From the NCBI GenBank assembly GCA_026785645.1, contig JAJAZM010000144.1, positions 1-16,868 of the forward strand: DNA of 16,868 nt. The letters are read 5' to 3'. The translations under genes and the position numbers were made by a program. This document shows positions 7,653 through 15,225 of this stretch, in pieces (position 1 is the first letter of the stretch; the number at the start of each line of letters is the position of its first letter). The DNA comes from Sphingomonas bacterium (GTDB taxonomy: Bacteria; Pseudomonadota; Alphaproteobacteria; Sphingomonadales; Sphingomonadaceae). The notes under the pieces are model-generated. The model saw only the letters and a list, made by a program, of their open reading frames with translations. It searched no databases and was not told where the DNA came from.

Positions 7653-8546
7653 TCAATAGGTGCCGGAGAAGCTCCGGTTGAGCACGTGCGGGCCGTCCTC
7701 GCCCTGGTCGTCGCGCTCGCCCAAGGCACGATCGCGGTCGGGGGTGCCGAACTCGCGTCTGGCTTCCTCGGCGGGGCGGGTGAGGAACACCTTATTGTCC
7801 TCAATCCGGTCGACTATATTGCAGGCGATGCTGTGATGGCGCCCGTCGGGGCTGTCGCTCTTGGTCAGGATGATTTTGTCACCCTTGACCGCATCGACCT
7901 TGCCCAGCGGCAGATCGTCCGATCCGACGACCTCCATATGTTCGGTCACCTGGCCGAGCAATTGGCGCTTGGTCTGGCGCTGCCCGCGCCAAGTCGAGAA
8001 TTCGCTGTCGAACCGCGACTGATTTTCACGACGATATTCATCATAGTCGCGATCCAGCTCGTCGATCTGGCGGCTGCGCCACTGCGAATAATCGGAATCA
8101 TGGCGACCCTGCGACGACGACGCTGACGATGCCCTCATCGGCTCGCGCTGCGACTGGCCGCGATCGAAGTTCTGGCCGCTATCGATGCCCCGGTCGAAAT
8201 TCTGACCGGTCGGCGAACGTTCGAAATGGTCGCTCTGCCCGCCGACGGCCGGTCCGGGATACGGCCGGCGACTGCCTTCATCGCGATTGCGTGGCGGCTG
8301 CTCGAAGCGGTCCTGGCCGCGCTCGCGACCGAAGCGCCCGTCATTGTCCGACCGATTGCTGTCCTGAAAGCGATCATCGCGGTCGCGGCGGCGCTCGGCA
8401 TCGTCGTCCCCAAACCAGCTCGACACTTCATCGCGTGCCCGATCGAAAAAGCCGCGGTCATCGCGGCTCGATCGATCGTATCGGTCATTGCTGCTGCGCT
8501 GCGGATCAAATTCTCCGCGGCGGCTGTCATAACGTCCGTCAGTCAT
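7653..8546 (-). CDS. Charged, largely disordered protein with C-terminal DUF2171 domain
   Basis: 297 residues. Residues 1 to about 150 are dominated by Arg, Asp, Ser, Gly and Gln with little hydrophobic content, so probably disordered; they include SWFGDDDAERR (43-53) and a short duplicated SPTGQNFDRG / DSGQNFDRG stretch (111-130). A charged segment with Trp (about 150-190) leads to a folded DUF2171 domain (about 196-257: EHMEVVGSDDLPLGKVDAV, then KIILTKSD and HHSI). DUF2171 is a small beta-rich domain of unknown function related by appearance to PRC-barrels. There is no signal peptide, so it is cytoplasmic. A strong AAGGAGG lies 7 bases before the ATG. The upstream EcfG-type promoter suggests induction in general stress (inference). 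Confidence 0.8.
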   Translation of the reverse strand: MTDGRYDSRRGEFDPQRSSNDRYDRSSRDDRGFFDRARDEVSSWFGDDDAERRRDRDDRFQDSNRSDNDGRFGRERGQDRFEQPPRNRDEGSRRPYPGPAVGGQSDHFERSPTGQNFDRGIDSGQNFDRGQSQREPMRASSASSSQGRHDSDYSQWRSRQIDELDRDYDEYRRENQSRFDSEFSTWRGQRQTKRQLLGQVTEHMEVVGSDDLPLGKVDAVKGDKIILTKSDSPDGRHHSIACNIVDRIEDNKVFLTRPAEEARREFGTPDRDRALGERDDQGEDGPHVLNRSFSGTY

Positions 8547-8599
8547 TGGAAGTCCTCCTTTTACGCACTTGCCCTCTCGCTAGAAGGCCTCGTCGATAA

Positions 8600-8625
8600 A
8601 ACGATCATCATCGCGCCGCCGTTCC
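8600..8625 (-). promoter_or_regulatory. EcfG (general stress sigma)-type promoter for the DUF2171 gene
   Basis: The minus strand reads GGAAC (8621-8625), 17 bases, then CGTT (8600-8603), which fits the alphaproteobacterial EcfG consensus GGAAC-N16/17-CGTT. It lies 54 bases upstream of the start codon in the right orientation. The rest of the 8547-8721 gap holds this site and the tRNA promoter. Confidence 0.55.
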
Positions 8626-8674
8626 GCCGCGACGGGGGCGAAGCGATCAACCGAAAAACTGGCGCGCTAGGGCG

Positions 8675-8703
8675 TTGCGTGGGGGAGGATGCGCCGCTAT
8701 TGG
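8675..8703 (+). promoter_or_regulatory. Promoter of tRNA-Ala
   Basis: TTGCGT (8675-8680) and TATTGG (8698-8703) are separated by 17 bases. Transcription would start near 8710, about 12 bases before the mature tRNA 5' end. Confidence 0.45.
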
Positions 8704-8721
8704 GGCGCCTGCCGAGAGCGA

Positions 8722-8797
8722 GGGGCTGTAGCTCAGATGGGAGAGCGCTGCAATCGCACTGCAGAGGTCAGGAGTTCGATCCTCCTCAGCTCCACCA
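8722..8797 (+). tRNA. tRNA-Ala (anticodon CGC)
   Basis: 76 bases folding as a full cloverleaf. The acceptor arms GGGGCTG and CAGCTCC contain the G3:U70 wobble pair that is the alanine identity element. The D-arm is GCTC/GAGC, the anticodon stem CTGCA/TGCAG closes a seven-base loop with CGC at 8755-8757 (reads GCG), and the T-arm AGGAG/CTCCT encloses TTCGATC. The terminal CCA is encoded. The 123-base gap after it, before hisN, shows no clear promoter or terminator. Confidence 0.97.
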
Positions 8798-8920
8798 GCT
8801 CTCGCCGTTGAAAAACAAGCATAATCTGGATCGATTGGGGTGGGGACCGTCGCCGGACGTGACTTTCGCAGGCGATCGTGGCGATTGCCATTGCCCGCTG
8901 CTCCTGCTGTGACACACGCC

Positions 8921-9676
8921 ATGGACCATGCTTTTTTTGAACAATTGTCACAGCTTGCGCGGCAGGCGATCGCCGACGCTCTCGCGGCCGGGCTGACCGC
9001 AGAAAGCAAGGATCCCGCCGGCTTCGACCCGGTCACCGAGGCCGACCGCGCAGCCGAACGGGCGATGCGCTCGGCAATCGAGCAGCATTTCCCCGATCAC
9101 GGCATCTGGGGCGAGGAATATGGCATGGTCCGCCCCGACGCCCGCTTCAGGTGGAGCCTCGATCCGGTCGACGGCACGCGCGCCTTAGTGTGCGGACTGG
9201 CGAGCTGGGCGGTGCTAGTCGGCCTGCTCGATCAGGGCGCACATGTCGCGGGCATGATCGACTTGCCGACGCTGGACGACCGCCTGATCTCGGTCGATCG
9301 CCGCACCTCGCGCAACGGGTCGCCAGTCGCGGCGAGCGCCTGCCACTCCATCGCCGATGCGCGCTGGTCGACAACCGACCCTTTTCTGTTCGACCGTGTC
9401 GAAGCCGAGGCGGTGGCTCGGGTTCGAGGCGCGGCCAAGGTTGCGCGCTACGGCCTCGACGCCATGGCCTATGCGCGGGTCGCGACCGGCGACCTCGACT
9501 TAGTGATCGAGAGCAAGCTCCAGCCCCACGACATCGATGCCTTGGTCGCGGTGGTGCGCGGGGCAGGCGGGCATTTCGGCGATTGGGAGCGCGGCAGCGA
9601 CTTCACGCGCGGCCGGGTGATCGCCGCGTCGACCAAGCAGCTTTACGAAGAGACGGTGGCATTGCTCGCCGGATGA
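8921..9676 (+). CDS. hisN: Histidinol-phosphatase, inositol-monophosphatase type
   Basis: 251 residues from the ATG at 8921 (a GTG four codons upstream is possible; neither has a clear Shine-Dalgarno). Predicted to dephosphorylate histidinol phosphate, the eighth step of histidine synthesis. The IMPase-fold metal ligands are visible: Glu65/66 in GEEYG, Asp81 and Asp84 in DPVDGTRA, and Asp204 in PHDIDAL. LDPVDGTRALVCGLASW is the variant typical of alphaproteobacterial HisN rather than of inositol phosphatases. It converges on the his operon and overlaps the 3' end of hisIE by 34 bases. Because the HisB in this operon lacks a phosphatase domain, this enzyme completes the pathway. A broader sugar-phosphatase role cannot be excluded. 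Confidence 0.88.
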   Translation: MDHAFFEQLSQLARQAIADALAAGLTAESKDPAGFDPVTEADRAAERAMRSAIEQHFPDHGIWGEEYGMVRPDARFRWSLDPVDGTRALVCGLASWAVLVGLLDQGAHVAGMIDLPTLDDRLISVDRRTSRNGSPVAASACHSIADARWSTTDPFLFDRVEAEAVARVRGAAKVARYGLDAMAYARVATGDLDLVIESKLQPHDIDALVAVVRGAGGHFGDWERGSDFTRGRVIAASTKQLYEETVALLAG

Positions 9677-10272
9677 CGGCGGCGCAGTTCGGTTACCACC
9701 TCGTCGAGCGACGATCCCTTGGCGTGGAGCAGGACGAGCAGATGATAGACAAGGTCGGCGGCTTCGGCTTCGACCTCGGCTTTGTCCCCCGCGACTGCGG
9801 CTAACGCGGTCTCGACACCTTCCTCGCCGACTTTTTGGGCGATCCGCTTGATCCCCTGGGCGATCAGTCGCGCGGTGTAGCTGTCGGCGGGGTCGGCGGC
9901 GGCGCGATCTGCGATGGTTCGGCCGAGCGTCGCGATAAACCCAATACCCGGCGGCCCAGCCGCGCCGAAGCAGCTGTCGGTGCCGGTGTGGCAGGTCGGA
10001 CCGAGCGGGCGGACGAGTAGCAAAATCGCGTCCTGGTCGCAGTCGGCGCGGGCGTCGACCAGCTCAAGCCGGTTGCCGCTGGTCTCGCCCTTGACCCACA
10101 ACGTCCCGCGCGACCGACTGAAAAACGTCACGACCCGCGTGGCGAGCGTCGCCTCCAGCGCGTCGCGGTTGCAATAGCCGAGCATCCTGACCTCGCCGGT
10201 CGCGGCGTCCTGCGCGATGGTCGGGAGCAGCCCGCCCATCTTGGCCCAGTCGAGCAGGTCGATATCGATCAT
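9643..10272 (-). CDS. hisIE: Bifunctional phosphoribosyl-AMP cyclohydrolase / phosphoribosyl-ATP pyrophosphatase
   Basis: 209 residues, catalysing steps 2 and 3 of histidine synthesis in the cytosol. The N-terminal HisI domain (about 1-110) has FFSRSRGTLWVKGETSGN (50-67) and the zinc cysteines 78, 94 and 101 (ADCDQD, PTCHTG, DSCF). The C-terminal HisE domain (about 115-200) has IKRIAQKVGEEGVETALAA (141-159) and EAADLVYHLLVLL, which carry the acidic metal-binding residues. It is the last gene of the operon; its ATG overlaps the hisF stop by four bases (ATGA). Most alphaproteobacteria I know encode HisI and HisE separately, while this fusion and its motifs match the enterobacterial protein. The last residues after RRRHP are encoded opposite hisN. 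Confidence 0.95.
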   Translation of the reverse strand: MIDIDLLDWAKMGGLLPTIAQDAATGEVRMLGYCNRDALEATLATRVVTFFSRSRGTLWVKGETSGNRLELVDARADCDQDAILLLVRPLGPTCHTGTDSCFGAAGPPGIGFIATLGRTIADRAAADPADSYTARLIAQGIKRIAQKVGEEGVETALAAVAGDKAEVEAEAADLVYHLLVLLHAKGSSLDEVVTELRRRHPASNATVSS

Positions 10273-11036
10273 CGGCGCACCTCTATTCCTACTGCGTGCA
10301 GCGTGTCCTTGACCGCACCAATGCTCACGATACTGTCGTGAAAGATCGACGCCGCGAGTGCCCCGCTCGCCCCGGCGCGGAACGCATCGACGAAGTGGCG
10401 CGGGGTTCCGGCTCCTCCGGAGGCGATCACCGGCACGTTGACCGCCGCCACCAACGCTTCGATCTGGGCCAAATCATAGCCATCGCGCATCCCGTCATTA
10501 TTCATGCAGTTGAGCACAATCTCGCCAGCACCGAGCTTGGCCGCCTGCCGCGCCCAGTCGATCGTCTCCAGCCCGGGCTCGCGCATCGCCTCGGGCCGGC
10601 CGCTAAATTGGCGGACGCGCAGCGTGCCGTCCGGCGCTCGGAAGGAATCCACCCCGAGCACGACACATTGCCTCCCGAAAGCGGCGGCAAGCTCGGCCAG
10701 CAATTCGGGGCGGGCGATCGCCGGCGAATTGACGCTGACCTTGTCGGCGCCGGCGGCGAGCAAGCGGCGGGCAGCATCGACACTGTCGATTCCGCCCGCG
10801 ACGGCGAAGGGGATGTCGATCACCGCGGCGACGCGCGACACCCATGACGGGTCTACCGCGCGGCCATCGGCGCTCGCGGTAATGTCATAGAACACCAGTT
10901 CGTCGGCGCCCTCGTCGCGATAGCGAAGCGCGAGTTCGACAATGTCGCCAACATCGCGGTGATCCTCGAACTGGACGCCCTTGACCACCCGGCCGTCGGC
11001 GACGTCGAGGCAGGGGATGATCCTAGCTGCGGGCAT
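10269..11036 (-). CDS. hisF: Imidazole glycerol phosphate synthase, cyclase subunit
   Basis: 255 residues. The TIM-barrel subunit uses ammonia from HisH to convert PRFAR to imidazole glycerol phosphate and AICAR. The ATG at 11036 (MPAARIIPCLDV) follows AAGGAG; a longer in-frame start is rejected because its extension lies within hisA and has no homology. Catalytic Asp11 and Asp130 are at their canonical positions. Phosphate-binding loops AGGID (80-84) and IASGGAG are visible. The stretch VFYDITASADGRAVDPSWVSR (from 48) follows the enterobacterial pattern, not the FLDITAS-type I associate with alphaproteobacterial HisF. The start overlaps hisA by 14 bases, the longest overlap in the operon. 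Confidence 0.95.
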   Translation of the reverse strand: MPAARIIPCLDVADGRVVKGVQFEDHRDVGDIVELALRYRDEGADELVFYDITASADGRAVDPSWVSRVAAVIDIPFAVAGGIDSVDAARRLLAAGADKVSVNSPAIARPELLAELAAAFGRQCVVLGVDSFRAPDGTLRVRQFSGRPEAMREPGLETIDWARQAAKLGAGEIVLNCMNNDGMRDGYDLAQIEALVAAVNVPVIASGGAGTPRHFVDAFRAGASGALAASIFHDSIVSIGAVKDTLHAVGIEVRR

Positions 11037-11751
11037 GGCGCACTCCTTCGGCGACGGTGAAGCGGCGCTCCCAAATCGCCTTGCCGACGATCGCTCGGGC
11101 GGCGCCAGTGACGGCGAGCGCGGGAAGATCGCCGAGCGTAGCGACACCGCCCGACGCCTGGAGTTCGACGAACGGGAATTGGTTGAGGATCGACGTCATG
11201 ATCGCGACGTTGGGGCCGCTCAGCATTCCGTCGCGGGCGATGTCGGTGACCAGCAAGTGGCGGACTTCGGGGAATTGCCCGAGCACGTCGCTCAGCGTCC
11301 GCCCCGAGCCGACTTCCCAGCCGTGGGTCGCGACCATCGCCGAGCCGCCGTCAAGGCGGACGTCGAGCGCGAGCGTCAGTCGATCGGGGCCGAAAAGATC
11401 GAGCATCGCGGTGAATGCGTCGGCGTCGGCCAGCGCGAGGCTGCCGATCACGACCCGCTCTACTCCGGCATCGAGCATCGCAGCGACCTGACCGGCGGTG
11501 CGAAAGCCACCGGCGACTTGCAGTTTAAGATTAGTGGTGCGGGCCAGCGTGGCGAACAAATCATGCTGGCGCGGCGCACCGGCGCGGGCACCGTCGAGGT
11601 CGACCAGATGGGCTTCGTCGGCCCCTCCCGCCGCAAAGTCGGCGAGCGCGGCGGCGGGGTCGTCCGAATAGGACGACTCACGCGCGAAATCGCCCTGCGC
11701 GAGGCGCACGCAGCGGCCGCCGATGAGGTCGATCGCGGGGAGCAGGATCAT
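11023..11751 (-). CDS. hisA: ProFAR isomerase
   Basis: 242 residues. 1-(5-phosphoribosyl)-5-[(5-phosphoribosylamino)methylideneamino]imidazole-4-carboxamide isomerase, step 4, a TIM barrel homologous to HisF. The ATG at 11751 overlaps the hisH stop (ATGA); an upstream extension inside hisH is rejected. Catalytic Asp8 (PAIDLIGG) and Asp130 (LALDVR) are present, together with phosphate-binding loops VAGGFRT (79-85) and VIGS (101-104), and TDIARDGMLSGPN (169-181), which is close to the enterobacterial form. It lies between hisH and hisF, the usual conserved core order hisH-hisA-hisF. Confidence 0.95.
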   Translation of the reverse strand: MILLPAIDLIGGRCVRLAQGDFARESSYSDDPAAALADFAAGGADEAHLVDLDGARAGAPRQHDLFATLARTTNLKLQVAGGFRTAGQVAAMLDAGVERVVIGSLALADADAFTAMLDLFGPDRLTLALDVRLDGGSAMVATHGWEVGSGRTLSDVLGQFPEVRHLLVTDIARDGMLSGPNVAIMTSILNQFPFVELQASGGVATLGDLPALAVTGAARAIVGKAIWERRFTVAEGVRHARS

Positions 11752-12329
11752 GCCGCGAGAAACGCCGTGAGGAACGCCGCGCCGGGCGCAGCGGAGCGTT
11801 CGGGATGGAATTGTGCGCCCCACAAATTGCCCGAGCGGACGGCGGCGGGGATCGGGCGGCCGCAGGTTACGCGCGCCGCGGTGGCGGGGCCGTCGTCACA
11901 AGCGAAGCTATGCGCGAAATAGACATGATCGCCCGCCGTCAGTCCGACTCCATCGGCTCGCTCGATCCTTGTCCAGCCCATGTGCGGGACGGGACGGCCG
12001 GGCGCTGGGTCGAGCAACCGGACCTGGCCGGGGATCAGGCCAAGCATAAGCGTGTCGCCTTCGTCGGACCGCTCGAAAAGCAATTGCATGCCGAGGCAGA
12101 TGCCGAGTAACGGCCTGGTCCGGCGGCGAAGCGCATCGTCGATCCCGGTGCTGCGCAGCCGCTCCATCGCAAAGCCCGCCGCGCCGACACCCGGCAGCAC
12201 CAGACGGTCGGCGGCTTCAGCCTCGGCCAGATCGCTGGCGAGCGTCGCGTCTACCCCCAGCCGGGCGAAGGCCAAGCGGATCGATTCAATATTGCCATAG
12301 CCAAGGTCGAGGATCGTAAGCGCGGTCAC
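11748..12329 (-). CDS. hisH: Imidazole glycerol phosphate synthase, glutaminase subunit
   Basis: 193 residues. The class I glutamine amidotransferase hydrolyses glutamine and channels ammonia to HisF. The catalytic triad is visible: Cys78 in GICLGMQ, and His175 and Glu177 in FHPERS. The N-terminal DLGYGNIESI and LPGVGA (45-50, oxyanion region) are typical. It starts with GTG at 12329, overlapping the stop of the HisC-HisB fusion gene by four bases (GTGA), so it probably depends on translational coupling. Length is normal for the family. Confidence 0.95.
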   Translation of the reverse strand: MTALTILDLGYGNIESIRLAFARLGVDATLASDLAEAEAADRLVLPGVGAAGFAMERLRSTGIDDALRRRTRPLLGICLGMQLLFERSDEGDTLMLGLIPGQVRLLDPAPGRPVPHMGWTRIERADGVGLTAGDHVYFAHSFACDDGPATAARVTCGRPIPAAVRSGNLWGAQFHPERSAAPGAAFLTAFLAA

Positions 12330-13963
12330 AGCATGCCCTTGGTCGAGGGTAGGGCGCCGCTCGCGCCGTCGATCGCTAGGCCCTGGCGAAGCGCCCGACC
12401 GAACGCCTTGAAGCAGGCCTCGACCTTGTGATGATCATTGTCGCCAGTGACCCGGACATGGATTGCCGCGCCAAGGCTGTCGGCGATGCTGCGGAAGATG
12501 TGCGGCACCATCTGGGTCGGCAACCCGCCGACGGTTTCGCTGTCGAAACCGCCGTCGAATTTGGCGAACGGCCGTCCCGACAGGTCGATCAGCACCTCGG
12601 CGCTGGTTTCGTCCATCGGCATGGCAAAGCCGAACCGGCCGATGCCGCGTTTGTCGCCAAGTGCCTCCTTCAGCGCTTGGCCGAGCGCGATTGCGACATC
12701 CTCGATGCTGTGATGTTGATCGATCCCGAGGTCGCCGCTGCAGGCAAGCGTCAGGCTGAAGCCGCCATGCGCCGCAACCTGGTCGAGCATATGGTCGTAG
12801 AAGGCGATCCCGCTGTCGATCCGGCGCGGCTCGGGCCGGTCGAGATCGACCGCGAGCACGATCCGCGTTTCCTTGGTGTCACGGACGATTTCGGCGCGGC
12901 GGCTGGGGCGGTCACCATCGGTAACGCCGAACACGGCGAGCAATGCGGCATTCTCAGCGGGTAAGCCGATGGTGATGCGCACCCCGCCAGGCGCGGCATT
13001 GGGACGGAACCGGACCCGTACCGCAGCGGCCGCCAAGCGTTTCGCCAACGCCTCGGGATCGGCGACTTCGAGGAACAGGAAATTGCCGCCTTCGCGGATC
13101 GATCGGATTTCGGCGACGTCGGCGAGCGCTGTCGCAACTCGCGCGCGCTCGGCAAGGATCAGGCGGATCCGGTCGGCGTGCGCCGACATGCGTTCGGGAC
13201 CGAGCGCGTCGAGCGCGGCGCGGATCGATGGCTCGGGAAGCGGGTAGGGGGGCGAAACCTTGGCGAGCAGGCCGATGATATCGGGCGCGGCGATCGCGCA
13301 GCCGATCCGTGCCCCCGCCAGTCCATAAGCTTTCGATAGCGTCCGAAGCACCACCAGATTGGCGATCGACGCGGCCAGCGGGGCGAGGCTCGGGGCTTCG
13401 TCAAACTCGCCATAGGCTTCGTCGGCGACGACTAAGGTATCGGGCAAGGCGCGCGCCAGGCGCTCGACCGCGGCGTCGGCGATGCGCGTGCCGGTGGGGT
13501 TGTTGGGGGTGCACAGGAACAGGATCTTGGGCTGCTCGGTCTGTGCGAAGCGGAGCACCTCGTCGGCATCGAACGTGAAGTCGGCGCCGAGACGGGTGGC
13601 GGCGACCTTCGCCCCCTGGATCTGGGCGAACTGGGCGTAAGCGGCGAAGGTCGGCTCGACGATCCCCACCGTGTCGCGGCCCGCTGTGCAGAACGCGCGC
13701 ATCAGCAGGTCGATCGCATCATCGCTTCCGCGCGACACCCACAGATTTTGCGCATCGACGCCGTAGAGATCGGCCATCCGCCGCGCGAGGTCGGCGGGCT
13801 GCGGCTCGGGGTAGCGATTGAGCGCGGACTGCCCCTGGACTAATGCCGGATAGGGGTTCTCATTGGCATCAAGGCGGATCGTCCCGGGCACCGGTGCGCC
13901 GGCGATGTCGATCGGTGGCAGGGCGAGAATCTCGGGCCGCGCGAGGCGTTGGGCGATGCTCAT
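12326..13963 (-). CDS. hisC-hisB: HisC-HisB fusion: histidinol-phosphate aminotransferase + imidazoleglycerol-phosphate dehydratase
   Basis: 545 residues joining two complete enzymes. Residues 1-347 are HisC, a PLP-dependent aminotransferase (step 7): CTPNNPTG (151-158), Asp181 and Tyr184 in DEAYGEF, PLP lysine Lys211 in TLSKAYGLAGAR, and Arg329 for the substrate. Residues from about 357 are HisB dehydratase (step 6), with metal ligands in FYDHMLDQ (His391), DQHHSIED (His417, His418, Glu421) and NDHHKVE (511-515), ending PSTKGML. The linker is only about ten residues. No haloacid-dehalogenase phosphatase domain, which enterobacterial HisB carries at its N-terminus, is present. No in-frame start codon lies at the junction: the first are GTG at residue 369 and ATG at 392, both inside the dehydratase, so separate HisB translation is unlikely. 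Its ATG overlaps the hisD stop by four bases. Confidence 0.95.
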   Translation of the reverse strand: MSIAQRLARPEILALPPIDIAGAPVPGTIRLDANENPYPALVQGQSALNRYPEPQPADLARRMADLYGVDAQNLWVSRGSDDAIDLLMRAFCTAGRDTVGIVEPTFAAYAQFAQIQGAKVAATRLGADFTFDADEVLRFAQTEQPKILFLCTPNNPTGTRIADAAVERLARALPDTLVVADEAYGEFDEAPSLAPLAASIANLVVLRTLSKAYGLAGARIGCAIAAPDIIGLLAKVSPPYPLPEPSIRAALDALGPERMSAHADRIRLILAERARVATALADVAEIRSIREGGNFLFLEVADPEALAKRLAAAAVRVRFRPNAAPGGVRITIGLPAENAALLAVFGVTDGDRPSRRAEIVRDTKETRIVLAVDLDRPEPRRIDSGIAFYDHMLDQVAAHGGFSLTLACSGDLGIDQHHSIEDVAIALGQALKEALGDKRGIGRFGFAMPMDETSAEVLIDLSGRPFAKFDGGFDSETVGGLPTQMVPHIFRSIADSLGAAIHVRVTGDNDHHKVEACFKAFGRALRQGLAIDGASGALPSTKGML

Positions 13964-15225
13964 CCTCTGGCCTCCGCCGCGCGAGCGTGGGCCTCGAGCC
14001 CTTCGAGCCTGGCCAGCGCTGCTGCCGGTGCGGCGATCCGGCGCGCCGCGTCGCGGCTGACCGATTGCACGGTGATCGCCTTCATGAAGGTCATCGTCGA
14101 CACCCCGCCGGTAAAGCGCGCCGCGCCGTCGGTCGGCAGGACATGGCTCGATCCCGCGAGATAATCGCCGAACGTCTCGGCCGCGCCATGCCCCGCGAAG
14201 ATCGCGCCGGCATTGCGGATTGATTGGGCAAGCACATCCGCCTCGTCGCAGGCGATGCTGAGATGTTCGGGCGCATAGGCATTAGCGATCGCCATCGCCT
14301 CGCCCAAATCGGCGCAGCGGACGGCGCGGGCAGAGGCATAGGTGCCGTCCATCGCCTTGGCCTGGCGATCATACTCGGCCGCAACCTTCTCGATCAACCC
14401 CGCCGACGGGGTCACCAGGATCACTTGCGCGTCAAGATCATGCTCGGCTTGGCTGAGCAAATCGGCGGCCACGACTGCAGGATCGGCGCTGTCGTCGGCG
14501 ATCACCATCAGCTCGGACGGCCCGGCGGGGAGGTCGATGCCGGGACCGCCGGGGATCGACGCAACCAAAGATTTGGCCGCCGAAACCCATTTGTTGCCCG
14601 GCCCGCAGATCAGGTCCACGCGCTCGATCTCGCCCGCGCCAAACGCCAGCGCGGCAATCGCCTGCGCGCCACCTACACTCCAGATGGCGTCGATCCCACA
14701 CATCTCGGCGGCAAGCGCCAGCGCCAGGTCGATCCCGCCGCCTGGCCGAGGCGGGGTGACCACGGTGAGGCGCCCTACGCCTGCGACCTCGGCGGGGATG
14801 GCGAGCATCAGCAGGGTCGAGAATAACGGCGCCTTGCCGCCGGGGATGTAGAGCCCGGCGCGGTCGAGCGCGGTCCAGCGCTTGGCGACGGTCAGGCCCT
14901 GCATCGTCTCCAGAGCGACATCCCGCGGACGGGTCGCAGCATGGAACGCGCGGATGTTGGTCGCGGCCATTGCCATCGCTTGCTGCGGCTCGGTGGGCAG
15001 GCTGGTACGCGCTTCAGAGGCGAACGGTGCGACCGCGATCCGCTCGGGCACCGCACCGTCGATCTTGCGGGCCTGCTCGATCAGTCCGTCCCATCCGCGC
15101 GACCGGACATCGTCGACGATAACGCGCACGGCATCGAGCATGCCCGTATCATCGCGCCCCTGCGGACGCGCCAGCGCCAAGCGACGCTGCTCCTCGTTTC
15201 CAGTCGACCAGTCGATCCGCTCCAT
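13960..15225 (-). CDS. hisD: Histidinol dehydrogenase
   Basis: 421 residues, zinc enzyme performing the last two NAD-dependent oxidations to histidine. The ATG at 15225 shares one base with the hisG stop (TGATG); a longer in-frame start lies within hisG and is rejected. Zinc ligands Gln259, His262 (LLSQAEH), Asp354 (GDYLAGSSH) and His413 are visible, as are catalytic Glu320-His321 (APEH) and His361. Numbering agrees with the E. coli enzyme for Gln259 and His262 and runs six lower after that. VGGAQAIAALAFG (184-196) and AGPSELMVIAD are family signatures. It follows hisG directly, as in enterobacterial operons. Confidence 0.95.
   Translation of the reverse strand: MERIDWSTGNEEQRRLALARPQGRDDTGMLDAVRVIVDDVRSRGWDGLIEQARKIDGAVPERIAVAPFASEARTSLPTEPQQAMAMAATNIRAFHAATRPRDVALETMQGLTVAKRWTALDRAGLYIPGGKAPLFSTLLMLAIPAEVAGVGRLTVVTPPRPGGGIDLALALAAEMCGIDAIWSVGGAQAIAALAFGAGEIERVDLICGPGNKWVSAAKSLVASIPGGPGIDLPAGPSELMVIADDSADPAVVAADLLSQAEHDLDAQVILVTPSAGLIEKVAAEYDRQAKAMDGTYASARAVRCADLGEAMAIANAYAPEHLSIACDEADVLAQSIRNAGAIFAGHGAAETFGDYLAGSSHVLPTDGAARFTGGVSTMTFMKAITVQSVSRDAARRIAAPAAALARLEGLEAHARAAEARG

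Noticed and set aside
8261..8420. Short repeated motifs in the DUF2171 gene as a possible array
   Set aside because: The repeats are low-complexity Arg/Asp/Gln/Gly codons within the reading frame, irregular in length, and not CRISPR-like.
11037..11147. N-terminally extended hisF start
   Set aside because: The added 37 residues lie within hisA in another frame and have no similarity to HisF; the ATG at 11036 has AAGGAG and gives the canonical MPAARIIPCLD start.
10981..11922. 313-codon plus-strand open frame opposite hisA and hisH
   Set aside because: Antisense to two certain his genes and without family motifs.
12885..12935. HisC-HisB fusion as an artefact of a sequencing frameshift
   Set aside because: Both domains are complete and in the same frame, the linker contains no leftover phosphatase sequence, and no displaced stop/start pair is visible; a missed stop by base substitution cannot be fully excluded without reads.
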